Origin: Asterochloris sp. CNOR1 | Lineage: Eukaryota > Chlorophyta > Trebouxiophyceae > Trebouxiales > Trebouxiaceae | Direction of reading: 5' to 3' | DNA length: 64,000 nucleotides | Assembly: GCA_963969365.1 (NCBI GenBank) | Contig: OZ017762.1 | Location: 1-64,000, forward strand | Shown here: piece after piece, positions 23,601 through 36,300 of the stretch | Layout of the letters: every line of letters starts with the position of its first letter | Numbering within the stretch: position 1 is the first letter of the stretch | Translations under genes and position numbers: made by a program | Notes under the pieces: model-generated | What the model was told of the DNA's origin: nothing | Seen by the model: the letters and a program-made list of their open reading frames with translations, nothing else | The model's database searches: none

Positions 23601-24336
23601 GCGCCGCGACCGTGATTCAGGGTGCTTCATCATTAGCCTATTCAGCATGCGCATCAGCTGCACCATACGCTCGTCCCCGCTGCCCGTGGTGCCGTGCCAG
23701 TGCTGCCCAGTCTGCACGCAGCACAGCATCTCCGCATCAGGGCGTTGGCTTGCGCTGTTGCTGCCACAATGCACTGTGCAGAATCCTGACGGGGGTAAGT
23801 TGCTGCCACAATGTACTATGCAGGAGATTACAGGTAGTGCGTGCCAGTGCTGCCCATACCGAGTGCAGCACACAAAAGTAGCAGGCCAGCAAATGGGCTC
23901 TGCAGCTGGCGCATGCGGTTTGGTGTCAAGGCTGCCCGGTCTGTCTCATGGCATACAACTAATGGCAGATGTGCAGGTCAAGGCCAACCCTGCTGCTGCA
24001 TGCAACACCCCAAAGTGACTGCTGCATGTGGGGTGGTGCGTCAACGCCGGCCAGTTCACACATGACACATGACAGACAGAAGACCTGCTGTCGTCCCTGC
24101 TGCTGTGTGCGGCACCCCGAGCAGAGCAAGTCTCCATCAGCAAGTCCCACCTGGACAATGAAGAAGCGCGTCCTGCCGTCGCTGCCAATGAAGCCAAGGC
24201 GCCGGAAGCTGCTGCTGTGCCGCCGCACAACCACCACGCTGCTGCTGATGCGCTCGACGTAGACCGTGCTGTCGGGCACGGGCTCGTCGCCCGAGACATG
24301 CTGGCCAGGCATCTCAATGTCCACAAGGCTCTGCTC
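20654..24336 (-). other. TRRAP C-terminus: pseudokinase domain and FATC
   Basis: Exons (3' to 5'): 20654-20776, 21208-21390, 21755-21872, 22418-22659, 23017-23187, 23559-23711, 24151-24336. The N-lobe block SSSFRRLGFIGSDGRTRFF lies in the last. RLVEEDASYTSYGEAYEVNC and HLWTFKKQFCSQLALSG follow. Where active PIKKs have GDRHPxN and DFG, this protein has GGRTPAK (about 22482-22502) and DFS (about 22438-22446). Asp and Asn of the catalytic loop are gone, and so is the Gly of DFG. EPVPFRLTRNLQTFF and FRDDIMAWYQKR lead to the FATC-like end. The stop is at 20654-20656. Confidence 0.93.
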
Positions 24337-27300
24337 CTGTAGGCACAGGGCATGGGCAGCGTCAAGGCTGGAGCTGGCTGGAGGCAGCCATGAGGCGATA
24401 CAGGTCAACACTGTGAGGCCTGCACAAGCGCTACCGATCTGCACTTGTGGTGGACACCAGATCTGCTGCTGCCTGATGTGGTATGGCGTCTGACTGCGCA
24501 TATGCTGCCTCTGCGCTTGTGGTGGAAGGTGAGCCAAAACCAAAGGAAGGCACCTGCTTTTCTGCACCTCTGCTGCGTGATAGGCAACATCTCACCCATC
24601 GCTGCTATCCCCACCGGCAGGTCTTTCCAACACAGTGATTATCGGCTGTGGCATGCTGGCCTGAGCTCGTCTCACAGTTCACAGCTCAATGCCTCTGGCA
24701 ATAGGCCCTCTCAGTCTCGTATCGGGTTGACCCCACAAGCCCACCTGCAGGACGCTGCTCTCCTCTTCCAGCTGGAGGATGGTGGGCATCGCATCCTCCA
24801 CCGTGTTCTGCAGCAGTGCCTTCCACTGCTTCAGGCGCTGCGTCAGGTCGCCCAGAGTGGGCGGGAACTCGGGTGCCTCAGGGTTCAAGTCCTGCACAAA
24901 GCGCTCCTGCAGGAGCAGCCAAGGGTGCGAAAACAGCGAAGAGGTGCATATGAGTCTTTCAGATCTCTGGAGGCAGGTCTTGCTGCACCAAGCAGTGCCG
25001 CAGGGGCACCCGGGAGTATTTCAGTGAATATGAAGCAGTGATGCATGTGCGATTTGAAGTCCCTGGATTCAGGTCCTGCTCTGAAGTGAGATAACTTTGT
25101 GGGGTGTGTGAGTCCTGGGGCATTCAGGTCATGCACAAAACGCTCCTGCAAGGGCAGGTACGGCAGCCCAGCATGTATCAATGAACATTGACTACCGCGT
25201 CGGTGGGGTACTATACACAAATATGCTCATGCCAAAACAAAGGTGCCAGAAAACATCAGCTCCCCCACCTTGTAGTCCTGAATGGCGGCCCCTGCCCCCA
25301 GGCTCTGGCGCTGCCGGTCTCTGTCATTGCTGAAGCATGCCCGACAGACTCCTGCCAGCTCCCGTTTAAGGGAGGCGGGCACCTCGGCAGCATTGCTGAA
25401 GGGCAGCTTGTAGCAGCGGTGCAGTAAGGCATGCACCACTGCCAGCAGGCGCTCCTCTGGCTTGGGCACAAACTTGGAGCCTGCCGGGTACCAGAGGTCA
25501 TGTTAGCACCACAGAGGGATGTCACATAGGCAGCAGAGTTGTGCCAGCAGCAGGATTTCATGCTGGAATAAGTGAAACAGTATGTCTGTGAAAGCAAGCC
25601 ATTCAGCCGTCCGCAAAGGTTACACCAGGACTGGCCCATCATGATGCCTTTGCCCAAGCTGTCCCCGCTGTGTTGCAGCATGTTCAGCAAGAGGAGGTGG
25701 CTGACGATTCCCGCAAGCCCTCACCTATGTCTGTCAGGGCAGTCTCCAGGGTGTGGGCCACAGCTCCATGCCGTGCACGAAGCAGCTCCATCACCTGCAC
25801 ACCAAGCAGCCATCCGTGAGACCCCACCCAGTGCTGCAAGCCTGCCATTGTGGCGCATGTGAGGCACTAGCTGTCACATGTCCCTGTCTTGAATTTGACA
25901 GTAGAATCCTAGCACAGCGCAGCAAACCATGCCTCTAAAGCTTGCCAGGGGCTGCACAGTAAGGCACCTTTCTCGCATCTCCTTTTGAAGCCACAGAAGT
26001 TTAGCGGGTAGCACCAGAGCAAGAACCCCCGCAGCCATGGTAGCTGCGTCGTGTTGTGTCTCTGCACACTGCTGTAGCCTACCTCCTTGGCGGCCTCAAA
26101 GGCCAACACCTCAGGAGGCTTCTCAATGCGAGGCAGCTCCCCAGAGCGGCCAGGGGCACCAGCCTCAGTCGGAGGGCTTGTCCCAGGCCCACTGGCTGCA
26201 GCAGCGCCAGCCTGAACAGGCTCTTGCCCTGCAGGGTCACACACTGTCTGTTCAGCATAGTTCTGACGCATACTCTGAAGGCAGCTCTTGGGAATCTGAG
26301 ACACCACCTTGGAAAATTCTGGTACTCAACTCTGCTGCTAACATGCAGCCCCATGAGGGGTACCCTGGTGGGCTCTTGTGGTCGGTACTGCTGCACGCAG
26401 CCTGTGAGCAGAGAATCACCTGCAGGCGCAGCTCCAGCGTCTGTGGGGCTGGTCTCTGCTGACCGGCTACCCTGCTGCTGTCTCTCTGCATCTTGCCGCT
26501 TTTCCTGTGGGGCAGGAAAATAAGGCTCATCACTCTGCACACCTGAGTGTGCAGGGGTTTTGGGTGACTTAAGAACCTGGCCATGCCGCCAGATGTCAAG
26601 TGGGCACAGCCAATAAGGAAGGCCATGCTGCATTCCTGGTGGCAACTTAACTTAATCAGTGTTTAAGCACAGGCACAAGCTGACAAATGCAAAAGCACAC
26701 CACCCTGCAGGCAAGTAAGATCGAAGTGGGGAGCTGACCTTGACAACCTTGACCGCCATGTCCCGCAGACCCAGCATCATGGTCCGCAGAGCATAGTAGA
26801 TGGTCTGGGGGAAGAGCTGCGCGATGTTCAGCAGCAGGCGCCGTGCGTGGGGCCCCTCCTGACGCTGCAGGCTCATCAGCAGCTGGGGCGTCCATGCCAG
26901 CCATACCCAGTGTGGGACCTGCAGGGGCAGTAGTGGGGCAGCAATCACTCCACAATCCAAGTGCCCAAGAGCCCTCACACAAATGCTTTTCCTTGAGAGC
27001 AGAATGGGGAGCAGTTGGGGCAGGACAGCAGGCAGGCAGGATGCTAAAGGTATGGTTGTGCTGCTGCAGCATCCCAGCCAGCCCATCAGGCTAAATTGCT
27101 GAATCTAGAATCCCAGTGAGACACCCACATGGCGGCGGCATGACCTGAATGTTCAGCAGGTGGGGAGCAAGCAGGGAGGCGCGTCAGCAGTTGGGGACCC
27201 ATGTCAGCCACACCCAGCAGGGCACTTGCATGGGCAGGTGGGAGGAGTGATTGGCCTGCGCGAGCTTCACTCAGCAGCGGGCGTGCAGGCCAGTCACACT

Positions 27301-30300
27301 CAGTGGCATGCAGCAGCATCCAGGGTGAGGCACAGGCATCTAGCAGAGAGGCATATTTCAGCAGCTGGGGTACCTGCGTCTGAGAGGGCGACCTCAGGTG
27401 CGGTGAAGCCACCTTTGTGATCTAGGGAGCAGGGGTGTCCAGGTTCCCTGATGTTACTATGTTTTCCTGCCCTTAGCACCAGCTGATGCTGCTTGATGAG
27501 TAGATGGATCTGATGGCAGTGTGCTCACCTCATTTGCCCTGCTGTCCACAGCCTGTCCCACGACGCCACCCTCGTTGTCAAAGCTCAGCAGGTGCAGCAC
27601 CCTAGGCAGCAGCCACCGCCCAGCTGCACTGCCATAGCGGACAGACTGCACAGCAGCAGGTGAAAGCTTTGCATGAGCTTGAACTTTCTGATGAAAGCGA
27701 CAGGCGGCCCAAACGCTGCACTGGCCACAGCATGGATCTGAATATGGGGCAGCATTGTCAAGGTGTTAAGGTGCAGGGGGCCTCACATGACATAGGGGAT
27801 CATACAATGCTGAAAAGAGACATGCATATGACAGAGAATGGGCAGGCCCTCAACATATAGACTACAACTGCCCTCCCCACAAGAGAACCAATGTAACAGG
27901 TCAGCTACTCTATCGCGGCACACTTGGCGCAGAACACTCTAAGTGGCCCCCATCAGCCCCTTGATGGCTTGAAAAGGCCGACCTGAGAGTAGCAGCACAC
28001 AGAGAAAGCGCCAAAGCTGCATGGGGAACACATCCGCACTCTCCTGATCTTTGACAGGCCCTCATCGTGGCAGCCCATCCCTGGTGAGCAAGCCCCCTGC
28101 CTATTTCACCTGGAGGTAGCAGCACACAGCATGCTGCAGCCAAGTACGGTCTTTGCTGGACTCGTACACGCTGTCACAGTAGCTGGCCCAGCTGAGCCAG
28201 CCCTCGGCCAGGCCCTCAAACACCATCAGGGATGTGGTGAAGGCGTGGTGGGCGCCCTCACGCTCATTCAAGCCCTGCACAGCAGCATGATGTCATTGAG
28301 GACTGGAGCACCAGGCCTCAGCAGAGTGCCCCCATCGAGGGCACCAACACTGCCGAAGCTGACACCTTGCAAGGCCAAACTAAGTGCAAGTGTTCAGCTG
28401 CATGCAGACACTCTGGGTGAGCAGGACCTGGTTGTGGAGCAGTGCAGGGTGTGCAGACTGTTTGTCCCATGCTTGCAGGCCGGAAACCCTACTGCGCCAG
28501 CCGTGACATCTCCAGAAAGGCAGCATCCTGTGTTAGATCTGCCAGAAAGCTGCAGCATTCACCTGGAGCAGAAGCCCCTTGAGGCGCCACAGCTCAGCCT
28601 GCTGCTGCGGCTGGAAGTAGTCCAGGTTGGTGGTGTTGATCAGGTTCAGCCCCAGCCGCACGTCCCCGGCATTGGAGAGGTAACTCTTGCACTGCAGGCA
28701 TGCAAGAGACAGGGCTTGAGCAGCTGCTACGAGACAGGCCGGCAGTCAATCAGCGGCTCCGCTACCAGGCAGACAAAAGGAACCAGTTAGGGTTCTCATT
28801 TAGAAAGGCATCATCTGCACGGCATGAGGCAGCAAAAGCACAAGATGAGCAGCGCACATGTTGTGTTTCTGTAAAGCTGCTGGAAATGGAGCATGGCATT
28901 GAACCCAAGCACATGCATGGCTGGACACACCTCTGACTCATGATTAGCATCAAGCGCATGGTTATGTGTATGCAGAAGCAGCACTGGGCGTCTCTGCATG
29001 CACAAAGGACGCTCCAAACCACCAAATAGGAGCCTTGCAGCATGTGGGCTGCAGCCTCTTCAACTCCTGCCAGTTACTCAGCAGGTGTGACCCCAGCATA
29101 AAGGGGCGTGCACATGGACGGGCAGTCGCCACCCAGGCTGCCTGACCTGTTCCCTGATCTTGATGAAGGCCTCCTGCACCTCCATGGCGTTGAAGCCGTA
29201 CAGCGTGTTGGTCACTCGCAGGCAGGCCTCGTGGCTGCCGTGCTTACGGGCCACTGCGCCCAGCCTGTTCACGCTCCACGCCTTGTCCCTGAGGGGCACA
29301 ATGAGTTGGTGACTCGGTCAAAATTCACTTTGCAGTCAGGCAAAAGTGAGCGTATCACGACATTGTCCATGCCACAGAGTGGCTGCAGGCCACCAACTGG
29401 GGAATCATCAGCAACTCTGGGAGTCCAAAGGACCGGTGCGCATACTGAGAGTCTGGAGGCCGCAGAGAGAGCATCGGCGGCAGGCAAGCCAGACGGCCAC
29501 AGCCTCATCTCATAACCATTGGGATGACCTTGATACACACAGTCTGGCAGCCTATTCAAGCCCCCTCATGGCCCAGACACCTGCCTTCAACCCATGTGCA
29601 GAAGCCTGCATTAGAGCCAGCCAGCTGCACTTGACATCCCTTGCTCAATGCTGCCCACCTGTAGCCCAGCTGGTGGAGATGGGGCGCCAGCTCCTTGACG
29701 GGGCCAAATGCGTTGATGATGATGTTGTAGATGTGGTTGCGCCACACCATGATGTTGCTCCACTCAGACAGGCGCTCCCATGTGTTGGGCGTCCGCAGAC
29801 GCCAAGTCTCCAGAATGTCCTGCAAGCGCCAAAACCACCATTTTGCAAAATGATTCTGACCTGTGCATGAAAGCCAGACATGGCTCAGCTGTAACCAAGC
29901 CTCTCAAGATTGTGGTACACTCATGCAGTTCATCCTACAGCCAAGTAGCCGCTCCACTACGAGGGGATCCCAAGTGATGGGCACAGGCGCCAAATCTCTG
30001 GGAGATCCACATGTACAGATCAGGCAAAATTGTATTAGCTCACACGACAAGTGCTTCCAGGTAGCCTAGTACAAATATGCACTGATGTCTAACATACAAG
30101 CGCCAGGTCATGCACAAGAACCCCAATGGTCACCCAGCCCATTGCACTGAGTAAGCTCACCTTGAGTTCACTGAAGCTATTGGCATCAATCACAGGGCGG
30201 TGCTGAGCCAGCTCATGCAAGATGCGCTTGCTCTCGTCCAGCTCCACCAGCTGCTGGAAGCCAGCCAACAGGGGCAGCGTCGGCACCACGCCCACCTCCG

Positions 30301-33300
30301 GCAGGGCCCACCACCTGCATGTGCAGGGTCCAGTCACGCAGCAGACTCTGTGCTGACAGCCACCCTGGCAGGGCTCACCACCTGTGGTGGCAGTTACCCA
30401 GGTCAGGGGTGCCTCAGAGGGCTGCTGCTGAAAGGCAGCCAGCATTGGCACCATGTCCACATTCCAGATTTGCTGTCTCTTCGAATTGTGAAGTCCCTTT
30501 GGGTCATAGCTCACAGGATGCAACAATCAGATGCACATGAGCTTGACTCTGATCACTGAGCCATGCCCCACTGGGTGGGGGCTGGCTGGGATGCTCAAGC
30601 ACCGCTCAGGGACAGCAAGGTCGCTGCAGTGCCATTGATGATACCAAAAAGCGAGTGCCGTACACTATGCCTCAGCTGGCGCAGCATGGGGGGACGCAAG
30701 TGCTGCAGGCCTCACTTCTGGAGCGTGAGGTTGATGGCCTGCTGCATGAAGAGGTCAGCGTTGCCGACATCCCCCTCGTGCAGCATGGTGTACGCCTTGA
30801 TGGTGGCCACGCGTGGGGTGTCCTCGATCTGCAGAGAGGCACAGCTGTCGACTGTAGGACGCAAGAGCTCCTGCAAGGGGTTAGCGAGCAAGGGCCATAC
30901 AGAGCAAGACTGCCAGGTAGAGTGAGCTAGGAACTTGGGGCATGGATGGCGGCCAACAGCTGAGTGTCAGTGCTCTAGTGAGGCAGTCAGCGGTCCCACA
31001 GATGAGTACAGACAATTTCACTTCACTTTGAGGGGCAATGCTGGGCAATGTTGAAGCAGCCTGCACATGCAACAGTATTGGTTCTGGCCACCCCTGAGCA
31101 GACGGTGTCGGGTTGTCAGACCAGTTTATGCCCGGGTGGTGTACAGCAACACAGCTCAGCACTGTACCCCTGGCAGGCCAGCTGCGGCATGCGTGGCCTG
31201 CCCTGCTCTCATGACTTGCCTGTCCACATGACGAAGAGCTGGCAACGTCAGGCTCACCACTGTGCGGGGAATGACGGTGTCCTTGATGGTAGCCCAGTCT
31301 GCTCGTTTCCAGGCTGACTCCATGAACACCACCATGTTCTCGGTGCTCCGCGCGAACTCATCAATGGCGTCCCACTGTGCCAGCTCCTCAGCGCACTTCA
31401 GGTACTGGTCCTGCCACAAGCACTGCTCGTTCTTGGTGGTGTTGGGGCCCGCTGCAGCAGGCAGGGAATCCTGGTGAGTGATGGTGCATTTTGGCCCACA
31501 AGAGCCGAACTACTGCATGTTTTTGGTGGTTTTGATGCATGATGCAGCGGGCAGTGAAGTTGAGGTGACTGTTGGTATATGTGGACAGCGCACCCCCTGC
31601 TTGGTCTGGTGACACTGGGGCCGGGCTGCAGCGCTGCAGCAGCAAGTGGAGGAAGGTCAGGTGTATGGTCATGCAGGCAGCACCAGAAGCGCATGATCAC
31701 AGGTCCGCAGCAGCAGGGCACCAGCCCATGTGACACTGCAGGCAGTGGTGGTCATTGGCGGTGTCAAGGCCAGCTGCAGCAGGGCAGCAGGCGTTTGCTG
31801 GGGTTAAAGCCTTGATTACAGCACAATTTGGAGGCAGTGTCTGACAGCCTCACCTTGCCCCTGCGCAGCCTTCTGGATGCAGGTCTCAAACATCTCCTGC
31901 CCCTGCTCGAGATTGCCGTGCTGCATCATGCTCAGGGCTGAGCGGGTCTCCTCATTCCCGCAGCGCCGCTTCCACAGCCCAAACAGGACGTCCTCTTCTG
32001 ACAGGGCACTGTACAGCTCTGCCAGGGCGTCAAAGCACCGTGTCTCCTGCAGACAGGCAGTTGACATTGAGCTTTCAGCGGCCAAACAGAATGGTTCCAA
32101 CTAAACAAGGGCCCCTGCATAGTTCTACGCGGGTGCCAAAGCGCTGTCTCCCTTGCATGGACAGCCAGACGAAGGACGCACTGAGCTGTAGGACAGAGGC
32201 AGCAATTTCAAGGAACAGCTTTGCCAAATTCCCTGTGGTGCTGAGATCAGACAGACAAAAAGCTGAGGCTGCAGCCTGGGCGACAAAGCTGGAGACCCTC
32301 ACAGTCACAAGGCTGACTGCTTGCATAGAGTGCTCAATGTCTGCAGGCGTGTCCACCCTGCAGCTCACCCCTGAGCAGTGCAGTGCTGGCAGACATGGCC
32401 GGCACCATGGTCTGAAGCCTGGTGGAGTCATATGACTCTATGTCCCACCTGGGGAAAGAGCATGACGTGCGACTCCAGCAGGGGAATGGCCATGTGCCAC
32501 GCGTTGAAGGTCTTCCCCAGGAACTTGATCAGCTCAGAGGGGATCTTGGGCTGGGGCTGGCTTAGGCTGATCCCCTCCAGTAAAGCCTGCAGTGCAGCGT
32601 TTGTGGATAAGTTTTTGAGGCTTCAAGTCAAAGACTGAAGCTGTTGGGGCCCAACTTGTCGCTGTGCCACATGTTGCCTGGGCCCTGGGCTGCAAGGCAG
32701 CCAAGAAAGTGGACACTGCCCAAACCCTATATCACCATGTCGCAGGGGACCACATCAGAAGCCAGCAGGGTTATTTTGTGTTGCCATCACTCATGCAGTT
32801 GACCAGGGAAGAAGGCAGCGCAAGCAGTGTGCAGCTGAAGATCTGTTGTTCTGCCCAGGCAAGGGCCCACCTACCACCTACCACCTACCAGTTGCACTTG
32901 TTGTGGACGCCCAACATTTGGCTGTGCAACCCTCTAGGTCTAGCCCACACCTTCTCATTCCAAGCACACAAGCACCCACCTGTACCACATTAGGGCGCTG
33001 GTGCATTTGGCGGGCGTGATACTCCTTGGAAAGAAGCGTGATGATGGGCTTGGCCAGAGCCACCTGCACAGAGGAGGTGCTCAGCAGTGAGAAAAGAAGG
33101 GCTGTAGCTGGCGCCAAGACACAAGAAGCAGGCACAGCACGCTTGTGTGGTGGGGCCAGCTGCACAAGATGACCCAGCGGAACTGACAGCTGCTCTCTTG
33201 ATGGGCACAGGGAGTCAAAAAACTTCCTGCAGGTAGCTTGAGGACATGGACAAAGTTTGCCAAACATCCAGGCAGTCAGCGGATCTGTTGCTTTTGCAGC

Positions 33301-36300
33301 AGCCTTTGCCTGCGGTTTGGGGCTGCGGTGTGCTTTGCCGCAGGCATCCAGTGCAGCACACTGCAGCTTGTCATAGACAGGCCTCAAAACAACAGGAGAA
33401 CCATGACGGCAACTGCACACTGGGCAGCAGGCGAGGCTTGAGGTGCAGGGCCCACATTCTGGGGACGGGCTCAACTGCACTACATGTGCTGAGTTTCGGA
33501 AAGGCACCTGCTGCTCCTTCTTCTCGCTGAGGGTGGCCCACACAATGGGGAAGACCAGCACCCACAGGTGGTGGGCAAGGTAGGCATCTGAGTGGGCCAC
33601 CTCCCGTAGAGAGCACACTAGGTCAGCCACCTGCAATTGCCCTGCAGACAGCGCGGGCAAGGGATTGTCAGGCAAGTCTCACAGAACATGTTGTGTCCTG
33701 TGATGCAGCAAGGCTGACAACACAAGTTGGACACCAGCCGCTACCCCCAGTCAGCTGGGGCAAGTATTGTTTTGCAGCACATACGTTGCAGACTGCAAGC
33801 CAGGCAGCTGCCCGAAGCATGCCAGGGCCGATCTGTACTGGAAGGCTTGTGCCCAGGGGCTGCCAGAACTGCTGATTTGCTTTCATGGGAAAGGCCTCAG
33901 GCCGCCAGAATGGTTGCCACACAGCAGGAGTGCGGCCTGCGAACCAGTTGGGCAAACCAGGCTGACCTTGGTCCTGCAGGAAGGCCGCATGCTCGCGCAA
34001 CATGGCCACCACAGGCTCTGGCACAGGCAGGCCCTGTGTGACTACCCTCTCTGGCCCGCCCTCCTCCCTGGCCGGCGTCTCGGCCTGCAGCCGCAACCAG
34101 TGCACATTGCAGAGTGAGCGGCCTGAAGCTTGAGCAACACCAGAGCAGGCAACTATGGGCCACAACATCAAGCAGGGAAGCAGAGGCCAGGGTGCTGCAG
34201 CAAGGCAGCGATGCTGAGAGGTGGCAGTATGCAGCAACCTCCTCATCAATTACTGAGCCAGACAAAAGAAAGCGTGGGTCTCTCAAGCCAACCTTGACAG
34301 GCGTCCCAGCCTTGGCTGGCTGAGGGCCGGGTGTGGCGGCAGATGGAGCTGCTGGCCTCTGCTCGGCCTGCGGGGAGGCAGACTGCCGTGACGAGGGTGC
34401 AGCAGGCGCTCCAGTGGCTGCTGCAGGCGGCGAGGTTTTGCCTGAGGGCCCGGCAGCCGGCCCCTGGGGGACGGGTGGGCGCTGCCCACCTGGCGAGGGC
34501 TGCCTGCCAGGCGCCTGGCTGGGGGAGGGCTGCCTGCCAGGCGTGTGGCTGGGAGAGGGTTGCCTGCCGGGGCCTTGGCTGGGGGATGGCTGCCTGCTGC
34601 AATCCTGGCTGCCAGCCAGGGGCATGGAGGCTGCAGGCCCCTGACGTGCCACCCCGGCCCCCAGGCCCTGGGGCCCGCTGGAGCCAGGCTCCTGCTTGAC
34701 CTCAGGCTGCTGCGTAGGCTGCAGGCCCAGCAGATGATGCAGTTGTGTTGCTGTTTGGAGTCTCCCAGAGACAGCGAGATGCTGAAGCAGTCACACTCCA
34801 AGGATTCAGGGCAGCTTGTTGCAATCCAAGGAACCAAGGCAGCCAGTGCTGGCTCAGGTGCCACCCATTTTGAGGCAGGCACTGGCCCCTTCAGACACTG
34901 CAGGATAGCCCATGCGTCGAGGCTGGCCCTGCCAGCCACCTGTGGAACTCTACAGGGACCAAGCCAGGCTGCTGCTGCACCAAGTGCTTTCGACCAAGTG
35001 TAGTAGTCTCGTTCTAGTATCTGTTTTACTCAAACCAATTAGCCTACCTGTTGGGATTGGGCCTGCAGCTGCCCTGCTGGCACCCCTGAGGACCCTGCGG
35101 GGGCTGACCCCGGCCGCTGCTGTCCAGGCTGCAGCGGCACAGCCAGCTGCTGCTGCTGCTGCTGGCCCCCCTGCTGCGTGGACTGGTGCAGCGCCACCAT
35201 GGCAGTCGTCAGGCGCTGCACCTGCAGGTGGCGAAGTCTTGGTCACTTTGGCTGCAGGTCGACATGGCCAAACATGCAGGTACACACGCATGAAGGTCCA
35301 CCAGGTGTAACAAGTCAGACATCTGGCAGGCCAGACTGGCGAGATGTGGTTAGCACTGCACTAGTGCTGTAGGGCCGGCAGACTCTTCAGGGCATCGAAT
35401 AGCGGCCAGGCAGGGGCAACTGGCCTGCAATGCAGACCCAGAGGATGAGCCAGACATGCAGGAGAAGAGCGGCACCTGCTGGGCGACAAACTGCGCTTGT
35501 ACATGATACTGAGCCGCCATGGGCTGCCCTGCATGTGCCTGTGCCTGCTGGTTCAGCGCCGCCAGCTGCTGCTTCATCACCTGCACAAAGGCAAGAGTTG
35601 GCTTGGGAGGAAGGGATTGGCCCAGTCAGCAGCTGCATCATCACCTGCACAGTTGGGGCAAACCACCGAAATCTTGTCACGCCTCCTCGACACCCTGACG
35701 TGCAGAGCATTGCCCAACAGGGCAATACCAGGGCAAAGCCAGGAAAGGAGCACTCACGAAAAGTCAGCCGCGCCACATGTTTGACTGGCACTGGTGGTGT
35801 TATCCATCCACCTCTAGCTCCTTACTGTCATGCATATTGAGGTCAAGTTCTGGCAAGAGACACCCCAGTAGCAGGCTGGTGACACACCACAAGCACCCAC
35901 CTGCAGCTGTTGGCTGTACTGCGTCATCAGTGCAGGCCCCTGCAATCCCTGGCCCGGCTGCCCCTGCTGCAGCGCCATCTGCTGCGCCTGCCCCTGCACC
36001 TGCATCGCCAGCTGAAACTCCCGCCGGGCCAACACTGCATCAGCCTGCAGTGGCAGTGCAAGCCTGCATCATTTCACAGTCTGTGAAAGGGAGGAGAGCA
36101 CAGCAGGAGGCTGCAACAGCACGTTGCGCAGAGGTGGCCATCAAACCAGCTGGCAGCGCTATGCATTGCAGCAGATGGGCTGGTGCGGTGCGTAAAACTG
36201 GTCCATCATGTCATGGAGGCTGCTGATGCCCATGAGTTCATGCCATGCAGCTGGTGACTAGCAATGAAGGCAGGTTGTCGTGCATAAACCTGTTGTGCAG

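Noticed and set aside
25120-25220. Extra TRRAP exon with RFVHDLNA
   Set aside because: A copy of the start of exon 24745-24906 (ERFVQDLN). It has a frame that soon loses similarity, so it is treated as an intronic duplicate.
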